From: Campylobacterota bacterium
GTDB lineage: Bacteria > Campylobacterota > Campylobacteria > Campylobacterales > Sulfurimonadaceae
Length of the DNA stretch: 55,302 nt
NCBI GenBank assembly: GCA_013607665.1
Contig: VCAX01000002.1
Location: forward strand, 1-55,302
Direction: 5' to 3'
A model generated the notes under the pieces. It searched no databases, had not been told where the DNA came from, and worked only from the letters and a program-made list of their open reading frames with translations. Positions 42,082 through 51,441 of this stretch are shown here, piece after piece. The position numbers and the translations under genes were made by a program. Position 1 is the first letter of the stretch; each line of letters opens with the position of its first letter.

Positions 42082-44473
42082 AAAAGTTGCTTGTGATCAT
42101 TGCCATTTAGAGTTCTCCAAAGATGTAATGATAGAAGATGATGGGCACTACTTCTGCTGTAATGGCTGTCAAGGGGTCTTTCATCTTTTAAGTGAGCAGG
42201 GACTTGATGGCTTTTATAGTAAGCTTGGTTCTGAAAAACTCGCTCCACCTTCTCAGCAGTATGAAGACTCCTCAAACTTTGATACCCCTGCATTTTATGA
42301 ACGTTTTGTCAAAGAGAGTGAAGATGGTTTCTCTGAAGTTTCACTCATTATAGAGGGGATACACTGTGCAGCCTGTGTCTGGCTGAATGAAAAAGCACTT
42401 ATCAATATGGATGGCGTCATTGCTACAAACATAAACTATACAAACAATAAGGCAAAAATCGTCTGGGACGATGATGTTGTCAAACTCTCAAAAATCATCG
42501 ATATGATTCGTGCAATCGGCTACAATGCCTACCCTTATGATGCTTCACTGCAGGAAGAAAAAGCGAACAAAGAGAGAAAAGATTACTATCTTCGCATTGC
42601 TGTTGCCATTTTTGCCACGATGAATATGATGACGATAATGGTCGCGCAATATGCCGGCTATTTTACAGGTATCTCCGCAGATATAAAAAATGTCCTTAAT
42701 ATTGGAGAGTGGGTGCTTGCTACTCCGGTGCTTTTTTACAGTGGCTGGCCTTTTTTTAGAGGGATGTACTATGGAATGAAGACAAAAACGGTCAATATGG
42801 ACACGCTTGTTGCAACAGGTGCACTGCTGACCTATCTTTACTCTATCTATATCACACTCACGCAGAGTGGGGAAGCCTATTTTGACTCAGTCACGATGAT
42901 TGTTACTTTTGTACTTATTGGAAAGTTCTTAGAGGTTTTAAGTAAAAAAAGTATTGCCGATACGCTTGATATTATGAGTCAGCATCTTGTGAGTGATGTG
43001 CAGGTCGTGCAAGATGGAAAAATAGTGACGAAAAATGTCAATGATGTCGTCATTGGTGAGATGGTAGTGCTTAACAGTGGTGAGCGCGTTGCCATAGATG
43101 GTGAAGTGATTGAGGGAAGCGGCAGTTTTGATGAGTCAAGCCTAACAGGTGAGAGTGAACCGATATTAAAGAGTAAAGGTGATAGTGTTATTAGCGGGAC
43201 GGTAAGCATTGATGCCGACATTAAGTATGTGACAACAAAAGATTATGCACACTCTACTATGAGCAATATTGTCTCCCTGCTTGAAAATGCAATGAATAAC
43301 AAGCCGCGTATTCAGCAGTTAGCAAACAAGTTGAGTGAATATTTCTCCACAATTATTTTAGCCCTCTCCTTTTTGACTTTTGTTGCTTGGTACATCTACT
43401 CATCGAATTTTGAGCACTCTTTTATGATAGCTATCGCTGTTATTGTCATTGCATGTCCGTGTGCACTTGCATTGGCAACACCTGTTGCGACCTTAGTGGG
43501 ATTATCTATCGCTTCGAAGCGGGGTATTTTATTTAAAGAGGCAGCACAGCTTGAGACAATGGCAAAAGCAGATGTTTTAGCGCTTGATAAGACGGGAACC
43601 ATTACACAGGGACGTCCTGAAGTTATCCAAGAGAAACTTCATGCCTCTTTTGATAAATCACTTCTTTACTCTTTACTGTTACACTCAAAGCATCCTGTAG
43701 CCAAAGGGGTAGTCAATTTTATTGATGATGGATCGCTAACGTGTGTAGAGCTACAAAGCTTTCAAAGTATTCCTGCGCAAGGTATGAGTGCTATGTATGA
43801 TGGCAAGATGCTTGCAGGCGGCAATGCAAAACTGATGCAAAGTATCGGCATCGATGTTGTAAGCAGTAGTGAGAATAGTGAGTTTTACTTTGCTTATGAT
43901 GGCGTGCTGCTTGCTTCGTATGAGCTTTTTGATATGCCGCGTGAGGATGTTAAAGAGACAATAGAAAAGATTAAAAAAATGGGCATAGAGATTCTTATGC
44001 TCACAGGTGATCATCCAAAGAGTGCGGCAAAAGTGGCTGCTCTTGTTGGGATAGAACACTACGAGACAGACCTCTCTCCAGAAACAAAAGCGGATTATAT
44101 TGAAAAACTGCATCAAGCTGGCAAAATAGTTGTTATGGCAGGCGATGGTGTGAATGATATTTTGGCTCTGGCAAGTAGTGATATTGCCATCGCTATGGGT
44201 AATGGAAGTGATATTGCAATTGAAGTGAGTGATGTGGTACTTTTAAATGACAGATTTGGTGCTTTAGGCGATAGTTTTGGCATTGCAAAACGAACTTTTG
44301 TGATGATAAAAGAGAACCTATGGCTCTCTCTTGTCTATAATGCCATCACAATTCCTCTTGCAATGGCAGGCTATATTATTCCGCTTATTGCCGCGATATC
44401 GATGAGTGTGAGTTCACTGCTGGTTGTTGGAAATTCGATGCGAATAAAATTAGGCTATAAGGATAAAAGATGA
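42074..44473 (+). CDS. ccoI: Copper-exporting P-type ATPase of cbb3 oxidase assembly
   Basis: This 799-residue heavy-metal P1B ATPase probably delivers copper for cbb3 oxidase maturation (CcoI/FixI). It has an N-terminal CDHCHLEF...CCNGCQGVFHLL metal domain, then a GIHCAACVWLNE heavy-metal domain, membrane helices, the CPC motif (461-463), the phosphorylation site DKTGT (D505) and MAGDGVNDILALASSDI. The start is a TTG inside the end of the preceding gene. ccoS overlaps its stop, which supports the cbb3 assignment over a general copper exporter. Confidence 0.92.
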   Translation: MSEKVACDHCHLEFSKDVMIEDDGHYFCCNGCQGVFHLLSEQGLDGFYSKLGSEKLAPPSQQYEDSSNFDTPAFYERFVKESEDGFSEVSLIIEGIHCAACVWLNEKALINMDGVIATNINYTNNKAKIVWDDDVVKLSKIIDMIRAIGYNAYPYDASLQEEKANKERKDYYLRIAVAIFATMNMMTIMVAQYAGYFTGISADIKNVLNIGEWVLATPVLFYSGWPFFRGMYYGMKTKTVNMDTLVATGALLTYLYSIYITLTQSGEAYFDSVTMIVTFVLIGKFLEVLSKKSIADTLDIMSQHLVSDVQVVQDGKIVTKNVNDVVIGEMVVLNSGERVAIDGEVIEGSGSFDESSLTGESEPILKSKGDSVISGTVSIDADIKYVTTKDYAHSTMSNIVSLLENAMNNKPRIQQLANKLSEYFSTIILALSFLTFVAWYIYSSNFEHSFMIAIAVIVIACPCALALATPVATLVGLSIASKRGILFKEAAQLETMAKADVLALDKTGTITQGRPEVIQEKLHASFDKSLLYSLLLHSKHPVAKGVVNFIDDGSLTCVELQSFQSIPAQGMSAMYDGKMLAGGNAKLMQSIGIDVVSSSENSEFYFAYDGVLLASYELFDMPREDVKETIEKIKKMGIEILMLTGDHPKSAAKVAALVGIEHYETDLSPETKADYIEKLHQAGKIVVMAGDGVNDILALASSDIAIAMGNGSDIAIEVSDVVLLNDRFGALGDSFGIAKRTFVMIKENLWLSLVYNAITIPLAMAGYIIPLIAAISMSVSSLLVVGNSMRIKLGYKDKR

Positions 44474-44691
44474 GTACATGGGTTGTTGCGATGATGCTTG
44501 GTGTGTCGGTATTTTTAGGAAGTATTGCCGTTGTCGCACTGATGTGGGCAATTAAAAAAGGGCAGTTTGATGATCAAGAGAAGTTCTTAAATGGTGCTTT
44601 GTTTGATGATACAGATGAATTAAACGATGCATATCAGCGTGAATTAAAAAGAAAAGAGAGTGTGAAGAAAAAAGGGTATACACCCGAATAA
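44470..44691 (+). CDS. ccoS: cbb3-type cytochrome oxidase assembly protein CcoS
   Basis: CcoS is a small membrane protein needed for cofactor insertion into cbb3 oxidase. The 73 residues start with one membrane helix, followed by AIKKGQFDDQEKFLNGALFDD, the CcoS signature (about 27-47). It overlaps ccoI by four bases (ATGA). Confidence 0.93.
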   Translation: MSTWVVAMMLGVSVFLGSIAVVALMWAIKKGQFDDQEKFLNGALFDDTDELNDAYQRELKRKESVKKKGYTPE

Positions 44692-44696
44692 AAGAT

Positions 44697-44716
44697 GAGC
44701 TGCCAAAAGGCAACTC
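44697..44716 (-). terminator. Terminator of the cytochrome c gene
   Basis: On the minus strand, GAGTTGCC and GGCAGCTC form an 8-bp stem with one G-U pair and a four-T loop, followed by ATCTTTTATT. It lies 13 bases after the cytochrome c stop. On the plus strand the pairing has a C-A mismatch, so it serves mainly the minus strand. Confidence 0.6.
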
Positions 44717-44729
44717 AGATATCAGATAA

Positions 44730-45017
44730 TTATTTTCCGATAGTTTGTGCGAAAGCTTCTAAATCAGCATCAGAGTAACGTGCTACTTGACCTTTCATAA
44801 CACCTTTCATTGGTCCGCCGTAAGTTCCAGCTTTGTAACCTTTAAGAGCAGCAGCAATGTCAGCGTGAGTCATTTCAGATACAACTTTAGATTTACCCAT
44901 AGCTTTTTTAGACCAGTCTGCACCATGACATGCAGCACATGCTTTTCCGTTTACTGCAGCAGATGCAGCTGTTACCAATGCTAAAGTAGCGATTGAAGCG
45001 ATTACGATTTTTTTCAT
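44730..45017 (-). CDS. Periplasmic monohaem cytochrome c
   Basis: The 95-residue precursor has a signal peptide (about 1-20, cut after SAA or ASA) and one haem c site, CAACH (about residues 31-35). A Met near GPMKGVMKGQVARYSD is the likely sixth ligand. This is a small class I cytochrome c of the type that donates electrons to cbb3 oxidase; the neighbouring ccoI-ccoS fits that use. It has its own promoter (ATTATA complement, 45048-45053) and ribosome site and a minus-strand terminator. Confidence 0.92.
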   Translation of the reverse strand: MKKIVIASIATLALVTAASAAVNGKACAACHGADWSKKAMGKSKVVSEMTHADIAAALKGYKAGTYGGPMKGVMKGQVARYSDADLEAFAQTIGK

Positions 45018-45047
45018 TTTATTTCCTTAATATAAAGTTTCGATTAC

Positions 45048-45053
45048 ATTATA
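45048..45053 (-). promoter_or_regulatory. -10 box of the cytochrome c gene
   Basis: The minus strand reads TATAAT here, 30 bases before the start codon, with an AAGGAA ribosome site (45023-45028) between them. Confidence 0.5.
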
Positions 45054-45118
45054 ATGATTTAAGTCTTAAATAGTTGTTAATCAATTTAAAGGTATCATTT
45101 TATTAAAATTAATTTATT

Positions 45119-46138
45119 ATGGATGTGCATATGCGATACATTGAAGAAGATTTAAAAGATAAAACAGTACTTATTACGGGCGGAGCTGGATTTATTGGCT
45201 CAAATTTGGCCTTTTATTTTCAAGAAAATCATCCTGACGCTACTGTTGTCGTGCTTGACAGCTTTCGAAGCGGTGAGACTTTAAGCAATGGCAACTTGAA
45301 AAGTTTTGGGCACTTTAAAAATCTTTTGGGCTTTAAAGGCGAGGTTATCAGTGGTGACATTAATGATAAAGATCTGCTTTTAGACTTGGAAGTGAATTAT
45401 AAATTTGATTATATCTTTCATGAGGCGGCCATTAGTGATACGACAGCGTTAGAGCAGGATTTGATGATAAAAACAAATGTCAACGCTTTTAAAGATCTGC
45501 TTGATCTTGCAGTAGCACACGATGCAAATATGATTTATGCCTCTTCAGCAGCGACATATGGCGGCAGTGACACCTTTAAAGTAGGCCATGAAGAGCCTAA
45601 CAATGTCTATGGTTTTTCAAAAGTGATGATGGACAACATCGCTTATGATTACATGAAAAGCTCCGATATCAGCATTGTCGGGCTTCGCTACTTCAATGTT
45701 TATGGTGCAAGAGAGTACTTTAAAAATACAACGGCTTCCATGGTGCTGCAGTTTGGACATCAACTCTTAGCAGGGAAAAATCCGCGTCTATTTGAAGGCA
45801 GCGACAAAATTTTGCGTGACTTTATCTATATAGAGGATATCATTCAGGCAAATATCAAAGCTATGGCACCGAAAAAGAGCGGTGTCTATAATGTAGGAAC
45901 AGGAAAAGCAAGAAGTTTTCAAGATATTGTAGATATTTTACAAAAGGAACTGGGTACATCTGCGACATGTGAATATATACCAAATCCTTATGTCGGTTCG
46001 TATCAGTTCTTCACGCAAGCAGATATTGAAGATACAAAAGAGTATCTTGGCTATGCACCGGCATATGAGATGGAAGAGGGCATTAAAGCTTATGTTCCTG
46101 AGATAAAACGAATTTATGAGACGGAAGTGAAAAAATAG
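45119..46138 (+). CDS. hldD: ADP-L-glycero-D-manno-heptose 6-epimerase
   Basis: HldD epimerises ADP-D-glycero-D-manno-heptose to the L,D form used by heptosyltransferases. It is a short-chain dehydrogenase-like protein with the NAD(P) motif ITGGAGFIGSNLA (about 19-31). YGFSKVMMDN carries the catalytic Tyr and Lys, and GLRYFNVYGARE is the family signature. At 339 residues it is normal. The start may be 45119 or the ATG at 45131. hldE follows two bases after its stop. Confidence 0.95.
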   Translation: MDVHMRYIEEDLKDKTVLITGGAGFIGSNLAFYFQENHPDATVVVLDSFRSGETLSNGNLKSFGHFKNLLGFKGEVISGDINDKDLLLDLEVNYKFDYIFHEAAISDTTALEQDLMIKTNVNAFKDLLDLAVAHDANMIYASSAATYGGSDTFKVGHEEPNNVYGFSKVMMDNIAYDYMKSSDISIVGLRYFNVYGAREYFKNTTASMVLQFGHQLLAGKNPRLFEGSDKILRDFIYIEDIIQANIKAMAPKKSGVYNVGTGKARSFQDIVDILQKELGTSATCEYIPNPYVGSYQFFTQADIEDTKEYLGYAPAYEMEEGIKAYVPEIKRIYETEVKK

Positions 46139-46140
46139 CA

Positions 46141-47571
46141 ATGCATATTTTAAAAGAGGCAAACCCTAAAATATTAGTCCTTGGGGATTTAATGATAGAT
46201 CATTATCTCTGGGGAAGTTGTGAGCGCATAAGTCCCGAGGCACCTGTGCAGGTTGTGGATGTAGCAAAAGAGACGACAGTCCTTGGTGGTGCAGGGAATG
46301 TCATAAATAACCTCAAGGCTTTAGGGGCAAGTGTAAGTGTTGCCGGTGTTATCGGTGATGATGCAAACGGGGAAGAGTTGCGTGAGATGCTGCGTGAGAT
46401 AGATGTAGATACACACAACCTTGTCACGCAAGCGGGAAGAAAAACATCAAAAAAGAGCCGTGTAATCGCTGTGAGTCAGCAGATACTTCGCTATGATAAA
46501 GAGAGTAAGGATGCCATTACGCAAGTATCAGAAAAGAAAATATTGGACGCTATTGCAGCAGATATCGCTGCGTATGATACGCTGATTTTGTCTGATTATG
46601 GCAAAGGTGTCTTGACAGAAGGGCTTTGTCAGGCAGTCATAGCCCTCGCAAATGCAAATGGTGTAAAAGTTTTGGTCGATCCAAAGGGGAGTGATTTTAG
46701 CAAATACAGAGGTGCTTATCTGCTTACACCCAACAAAAAAGAGGCACAGCTTGCTACCGGCATAGAAATAGAGGATGAAGTAACACTTAAAGAAGCTCTG
46801 CTCAAACTCAAAAGTGAGTGTAATTTAGATATTTCCCTTATTACACTCTCTGAAGATGGGATTGCCATTTTTGATGAAAAACTGAAACGATTTCCAACAG
46901 TAGCCAAAGAGGTCTTTGATGTAACAGGGGCGGGGGATACTGTCATCGCTTCCATTGCCTATGCTTTGAGTGCAATAAAAAGCATCGATGAAGCGGCACA
47001 GTTCGCTAATCTCGCTGCCGGTGTAGTTGTAGGAAAAATAGGTTCTGCAACGGTCACGATAGATGAGATAGAGGAGTATGAAGCGAGTCTGCATAAGAGC
47101 TCTTCGGATGCGCATATTAAAACATTTGCAGAGATAGATGTGATTGTAAAACGTTACAAGTCACAAGGTAAGCGGGTCGTTTTTACCAATGGCTGCTTTG
47201 ATATTTTGCATGTGGGGCATGTCAAATATCTCCAAGAGGCAAAGAGTTTTGGAGATATCTTGATAGTAGGGCTTAATTCTGATGCTTCTGTCTCTCGTCT
47301 TAAAGGTCCAACACGCCCTGTCAATGCTGCAGAGGATAGAGCCTATCTGCTTGCTGCACTTGAAGCAGTGGATTTTGTCGTTCCTTTTGAAGAAGATACG
47401 CCTTATGAGCTCATTAAAATGATAGCACCGGATGTACTTGTGAAGGGCGGAGACTACGAAGGAAAAGCTGTAGTAGGTACAGAATTTGCTAATGAATTAA
47501 AACTTGTGGACTTTGTCGATGGCAAAAGCACAACAAAAACTATAGAAAAGATACAAGGACAGACATGCTAA
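46141..47571 (+). CDS. hldE: Bifunctional heptose 7-phosphate kinase / heptose 1-phosphate adenylyltransferase
   Basis: HldE phosphorylates heptose 7-phosphate at C1 and later adenylylates heptose 1-phosphate, so it acts on both sides of GmhB. The N-terminal ribokinase-like kinase shows VLGDLMIDHYLWG, LGGAGNVINNL and DVTGAGDTVIA. The C-terminal nucleotidyltransferase (from about residue 345) shows VFTNGCFDILHVGHVKYLQ with the HxGH motif. The length of 476 is normal. It overlaps the next gene by seven bases. Confidence 0.96.
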   Translation: MHILKEANPKILVLGDLMIDHYLWGSCERISPEAPVQVVDVAKETTVLGGAGNVINNLKALGASVSVAGVIGDDANGEELREMLREIDVDTHNLVTQAGRKTSKKSRVIAVSQQILRYDKESKDAITQVSEKKILDAIAADIAAYDTLILSDYGKGVLTEGLCQAVIALANANGVKVLVDPKGSDFSKYRGAYLLTPNKKEAQLATGIEIEDEVTLKEALLKLKSECNLDISLITLSEDGIAIFDEKLKRFPTVAKEVFDVTGAGDTVIASIAYALSAIKSIDEAAQFANLAAGVVVGKIGSATVTIDEIEEYEASLHKSSSDAHIKTFAEIDVIVKRYKSQGKRVVFTNGCFDILHVGHVKYLQEAKSFGDILIVGLNSDASVSRLKGPTRPVNAAEDRAYLLAALEAVDFVVPFEEDTPYELIKMIAPDVLVKGGDYEGKAVVGTEFANELKLVDFVDGKSTTKTIEKIQGQTC

Positions 47572-48170
47572 AAAAAATAACACTACTGAGTGCAAGTGCT
47601 TTAACGGCATTTGCGATGCATACAGGTGAGATTAACATAAACAATAAAGATCTGGAAGTTAGTGCACAGTTCGATATGGGTCAGTTTAATGATGCTGTAG
47701 AGCCCAATACAATGTTTGTAGGTGCGAAGTTTTTAAATGCAGATGAAGAACATTCTGATAATGAAAAAGTTGACCTTAAACCATATTTTGAAGGGAACTT
47801 TCTTATGATGCGTCCTATCAGTGAGAGAGGTATGCGAATAGGGATGGGAGCTAAAGTTGCTTTTACCAAGGACTATATGGCCGTTCCTTTAGGACTTCAG
47901 TTCGCTTATAAGATTCCTGCCAATGATTTTGTACCAATGTATCTCAATGGTGAGCTTTATTATGCACCATCTGTGCTTTCATTTGGTGATGCTGACAGTT
48001 ATTTAGAATATCGCATCTCTTATGATATTGAAATCATAGATAATGGAAGCATTACTATGGGATATAGAAGTATGGATACAAACTATAAAGCAAATAAAGG
48101 TTATTCTGCAACGGGTGGAGATTTTGCTTATAACTCCTACTGGTATGTAGGCTTTAAAATAGGCTTCTAA
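47565..48170 (+). CDS. YfaZ-type outer membrane protein
   Basis: The 201-residue protein has a signal peptide (about 1-17, ending AFA) and then alternating strands with aromatic residues, ending in a C-terminal Phe (FKIGF). This is the pattern of a small outer-membrane beta barrel, and the overall look matches the YfaZ family. Its function is not known. It starts inside the end of hldE, so it is part of the heptose operon. Confidence 0.75.
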   Translation: MLKKITLLSASALTAFAMHTGEININNKDLEVSAQFDMGQFNDAVEPNTMFVGAKFLNADEEHSDNEKVDLKPYFEGNFLMMRPISERGMRIGMGAKVAFTKDYMAVPLGLQFAYKIPANDFVPMYLNGELYYAPSVLSFGDADSYLEYRISYDIEIIDNGSITMGYRSMDTNYKANKGYSATGGDFAYNSYWYVGFKIGF

Positions 48171-48174
48171 TACT

Positions 48175-49149
48175 TTAGAGCACTTCTTTTACAGCTTCAC
48201 TTACCTCTGAAGCTGTAATGCTTTTCATGCACTCATGATGTCCAAGTGGGCACTCTCGTTTCATACATGGACTGCACTCCATCTCATGGCGTACTAATTT
48301 ACTTCTTTCGTTCATCCATTGCGAAGTCTCTTTGTATTTTGTCGGTCCAAAGATAGAGATGGTTGGGACCTGATAGGCAGCGGCTACATGCATCGGTCCA
48401 CTGTCATTTGTAATAAAAAGTGAACAGCCGCCTATATTGGCACAGAGCTCTTCTATAGTTGTTTTTCCTGCAAGATTTATATAGTTTGATACACCAAGCT
48501 TTTTAAGATTTTCTTCAATCTCTTGTGCCATTGCCACTTCATTTGGTCCGCCAAAGATGATGATGTCGTATTTATCTGCATACTCAGCGGCAACTTGTGC
48601 AAAACGATCCGGATACCATCGCTTCGCACTGCCGTAGGTTGCTCCGGCATTGATGCCGAGAGTCGGTCTCTCAAACTGCTTTGGTTTGATGTAGAGTTTG
48701 AGTGGTGGAATTTCTTCCTCTCTAAATTCATTGATATTGACCATTGCCAACTCTGCATACTGTTTAACAAGGTGTTTATTTGCTTTTATCTTTGGCGTAT
48801 GGGAGAGTAGAAACATCGAGTGCCAGGAACGTTTGGCAATGGTAAGCACTGTACCTGTAAAGCGAAGCAGTAGTGAGGAGTGGAGCTGGTTGCGAAATGT
48901 GATTGCCATGTTGAAAGGGCCGAGTTCGCGAGCGAGATTATAGGTGGCAAGCAGACGTGATGGGGCTTTTTTCGTCTCATCCACTATTGCTTTTTCACAG
49001 AGTGGATGGTGTTTGAGTGCTTCAATGCTGACGTAGGAGCCTATGAACGTAAATTTTGCGTGAGGATAGTGTTGTGCCAAGAGCTCAATGGCAGGTGTTG
49101 CCATAATGGCATCACCGAGCCAGTTTGGTAAAATTATGAGTATTTTCAT
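48175..49149 (-). CDS. waaF: ADP-heptose--LPS heptosyltransferase II
   Basis: WaaF adds the second heptose to the LPS inner core. This 324-residue GT9 protein starts with ILIILPNWLGDAIMATPAIELL. GINAGATYGSAKRWYP and FITNDSGPMHVAAAYQVPTISIFGPT are typical of WaaF. CSPCMKRECPLGHHECM near the C terminus is also a WaaF feature. It overlaps the preceding minus-strand gene by four bases. Confidence 0.93.
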   Translation of the reverse strand: MKILIILPNWLGDAIMATPAIELLAQHYPHAKFTFIGSYVSIEALKHHPLCEKAIVDETKKAPSRLLATYNLARELGPFNMAITFRNQLHSSLLLRFTGTVLTIAKRSWHSMFLLSHTPKIKANKHLVKQYAELAMVNINEFREEEIPPLKLYIKPKQFERPTLGINAGATYGSAKRWYPDRFAQVAAEYADKYDIIIFGGPNEVAMAQEIEENLKKLGVSNYINLAGKTTIEELCANIGGCSLFITNDSGPMHVAAAYQVPTISIFGPTKYKETSQWMNERSKLVRHEMECSPCMKRECPLGHHECMKSITASEVSEAVKEVL

Positions 49150-50438
49150 CCTATCCTCTCACTTGCATTGACTTTTTGACCGACCTCTTTGGTAATGAAT
49201 ATATAAAGTGGTGCAGAGCCAATCGTAAGTATTTCATCTTCTACTTTTTGTCCTGTTTTTGAGTAAACTTCAAAAAACTCTTCATTTTTGAGTGTTGTTT
49301 CTTTAAGTGACCAATGCACCTGTAAAAGCTGCTCATTGACCCAGAATTGGATGATGTAGTAGCCTCTTTTAATATCGAGACGCAGGAACTGGGCATTTTT
49401 AAGTGTGTGCAGCATGTATTTATAGACTGCATAGGCTTCTCGTTTTCTGATGCCTTCTCGATTGTCAATGAGTCCACACCCAGGGGCGATAAGCTGGTGC
49501 CACGATACTGCATCAACCTGTTGGCTTGCAAAGGCTAAAAGATAGTAGCGCAGCATATAGTCACTGTAAGTCTCTTCGCTGACACACTCATACTCACTCG
49601 TTGGTGCATAGGGTGCAGTGCCGCTTATAGGCCAGTTTGTCTCTGTGATATAGAGCTTTTGTTTCGTTTTTGGAGAGAGCCAAACCATGGTGCTTAGCAG
49701 TGCGATCTTATCTGTAAGAGAGAAGCCTAGTTGCGTGTTTTCAGGAGCACCGCGTCTGTCAACATAGAGCAGTGAGGCAATGCCGTCATATTTGCATTTA
49801 CAGAAGTTAAAGAGCGTATGCACAGTATAGTAAAGTTCAAAATCAATGACACCGCTGCCAATAAGTTCGATATCTTGGAATTTTGAAACTTTCAAATCAT
49901 AGGCGATCTTGTAAAATCGTAAATATTCGCCTGCAGAGAAAAATCCCCATTTACTACGGTTGATCGTTGACCCAATTTCAAAAAGAGCAACATCTTCACG
50001 CAAGAGAGAAAAGATAGTTTCTAAATCTTTTTGTAAAAGGTTCAAATCTTCTATGTGTTCTCTGTCTTGCATGATTTTTAGAATGATTTTTCTTTGTTTG
50101 TTTGCTTTGATAAAAGCGGCGAGCTGGGGTAGTTTTTCCATCTCCCAAAGCTTTAACCGCACTACAATAGTCTCTACAGAGAGTTCTTCTAAAAGCTCTT
50201 GCGTGAGTGCCGGTTCTCTTTCAAAATCAACACCCAAAGCAAAGAAGTATGTCGTGTCTATCTCTTTTCTTTTGACAAAAGGCATCGCAAGGAGTGAGAG
50301 CGGCAGAAAAACAAGTGAAGCAAAAAACATATAGAGTAAAGAAGCACGCTCTTTTTTACGCATTGTTTTTTTGTACTCTTTATCTTTAAGCAGTGCCGGT
50401 TGGTCGGAATAGTCATCCCATGTAAAAGGTTTTTTCAT
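49146..50438 (-). CDS. Glycoside-hydrolase-like TIM-barrel protein with N-terminal membrane anchor
   Basis: The ATG at 50438 is chosen: TATAAT lies nine bases before it on the minus strand, and the longer open frame to 50681 runs through the divergent gene. The 430 residues hold one membrane segment (about 40-60), then a large soluble part resembling a glycosidase TIM barrel: ALGVDF, IELIGSGVIDFE, YDGIASLLYVDRRG and YITETNWPISG, where the Glu could be catalytic. WHQLIAPGCGLID resembles the last barrel strands. It is coupled to waaF. The function is probably cell-envelope sugar work; the substrate is unknown. Confidence 0.7.
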   Translation of the reverse strand: MKKPFTWDDYSDQPALLKDKEYKKTMRKKERASLLYMFFASLVFLPLSLLAMPFVKRKEIDTTYFFALGVDFEREPALTQELLEELSVETIVVRLKLWEMEKLPQLAAFIKANKQRKIILKIMQDREHIEDLNLLQKDLETIFSLLREDVALFEIGSTINRSKWGFFSAGEYLRFYKIAYDLKVSKFQDIELIGSGVIDFELYYTVHTLFNFCKCKYDGIASLLYVDRRGAPENTQLGFSLTDKIALLSTMVWLSPKTKQKLYITETNWPISGTAPYAPTSEYECVSEETYSDYMLRYYLLAFASQQVDAVSWHQLIAPGCGLIDNREGIRKREAYAVYKYMLHTLKNAQFLRLDIKRGYYIIQFWVNEQLLQVHWSLKETTLKNEEFFEVYSKTGQKVEDEILTIGSAPLYIFITKEVGQKVNASERIG

Positions 50439-50475
50439 AAGGCGGATTATATCCTTTTTAAGGTAAAATCTCCAT

Positions 50476-51441
50476 ATGCGAATATTAGTTGTACGAACAG
50501 ACAAGCTTGGGGACTTCATAACGGCACTGCCGAGTATGTATGTTTTAAAAAAGCAAAATCCACAAAATAGAATTATTGCACTCGTTGCACCGCTAAACAG
50601 AGCACTTGCCCAAGCGTGTGATTTTATCGATGAGGTGATTGTTGATGATGGTAAAAGTTCTCTTTTTGCACTCTCACGCAAACTGCGAGCTGCTAAGATA
50701 GATGCTTCTGTTACACTCTTTTCAAATACACGTGTGGCTCTGGCTCAGTTTTTAGCAGGTATTGCAAAACGCATCGCTCCTGCTACGAAAATAGCACAGA
50801 TCTTTTACAACAAAAGAGTAGTGCAACGTCGCAGTGAAGTAAAAATGGCTGAGTTTGAGTACAATCTCGCGCTCACACAGGCACTGTTTTCAGACATTTC
50901 ATTCGATTTCCCAAAATCGCTTTTACATTTTGATGATGCGAAAAAGGTCTATGAGGTTTTTTGTGCGAACTATGACATATCACGTGATGTTATCGCTTTT
51001 CATGTCGGTTTTGGTGGATCATCCGATGCAAATTGGAATCTCGATGAGTATAAAGAGCTTATTCGGGCAAAACTTACAGATAAAAAGTACCAGATCGTGC
51101 TTACGTTCGGCCCTGATGAAAAAGAGCTTTATGAGGAGATGCAAAACCGTCTTATGGGCGAGGATATTGTATTTTACCTCTCACTTGAGGGCATTGTTAC
51201 CTTTGCAAAGTTACTGAGTCAATTTAAACTTTTTGTCTCTACTTCAACGGGTACATATCATCTGGCTTCTTTAGTCGGATGTCCTACAATGACCTTTTTT
51301 GGTGACAGCAAATTTGCAAGTGCCGCACGTTGGAAAAGCATAGGGGATGAAAAACTGCAAAAGCACTATATGCTGCCGATGGATGAGAGTAAAAGAAGAG
51401 TAATTTTTGAGGAAGTAAAGCAAGAACTACTTGCCTTTTAG
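50476..51441 (+). CDS. Heptosyltransferase-family (GT9) glycosyltransferase
   Basis: The 321-residue protein starts with RILVVRTDKLGDFITALPSMYVL, the GT9 opening. It continues with AFHVGFGGSSDANWNLDEY and FVSTSTGTYHLASLVGCPTMTFFGDS, which correspond to the ADP-heptose site. It is divergent from the glycosidase-like gene and has a short leader. It probably adds a heptose or related sugar to LPS core; which position is unknown. It converges with the GT2 gene, and the ends overlap by 15 bases. Confidence 0.88.
   Translation: MRILVVRTDKLGDFITALPSMYVLKKQNPQNRIIALVAPLNRALAQACDFIDEVIVDDGKSSLFALSRKLRAAKIDASVTLFSNTRVALAQFLAGIAKRIAPATKIAQIFYNKRVVQRRSEVKMAEFEYNLALTQALFSDISFDFPKSLLHFDDAKKVYEVFCANYDISRDVIAFHVGFGGSSDANWNLDEYKELIRAKLTDKKYQIVLTFGPDEKELYEEMQNRLMGEDIVFYLSLEGIVTFAKLLSQFKLFVSTSTGTYHLASLVGCPTMTFFGDSKFASAARWKSIGDEKLQKHYMLPMDESKRRVIFEEVKQELLAF

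Noticed and set aside
50439-50681. N-terminal extension of the glycosidase-like protein
   Set aside because: It is antisense to the start of the divergent GT9 gene and has a TATAAT just before the ATG at 50438.
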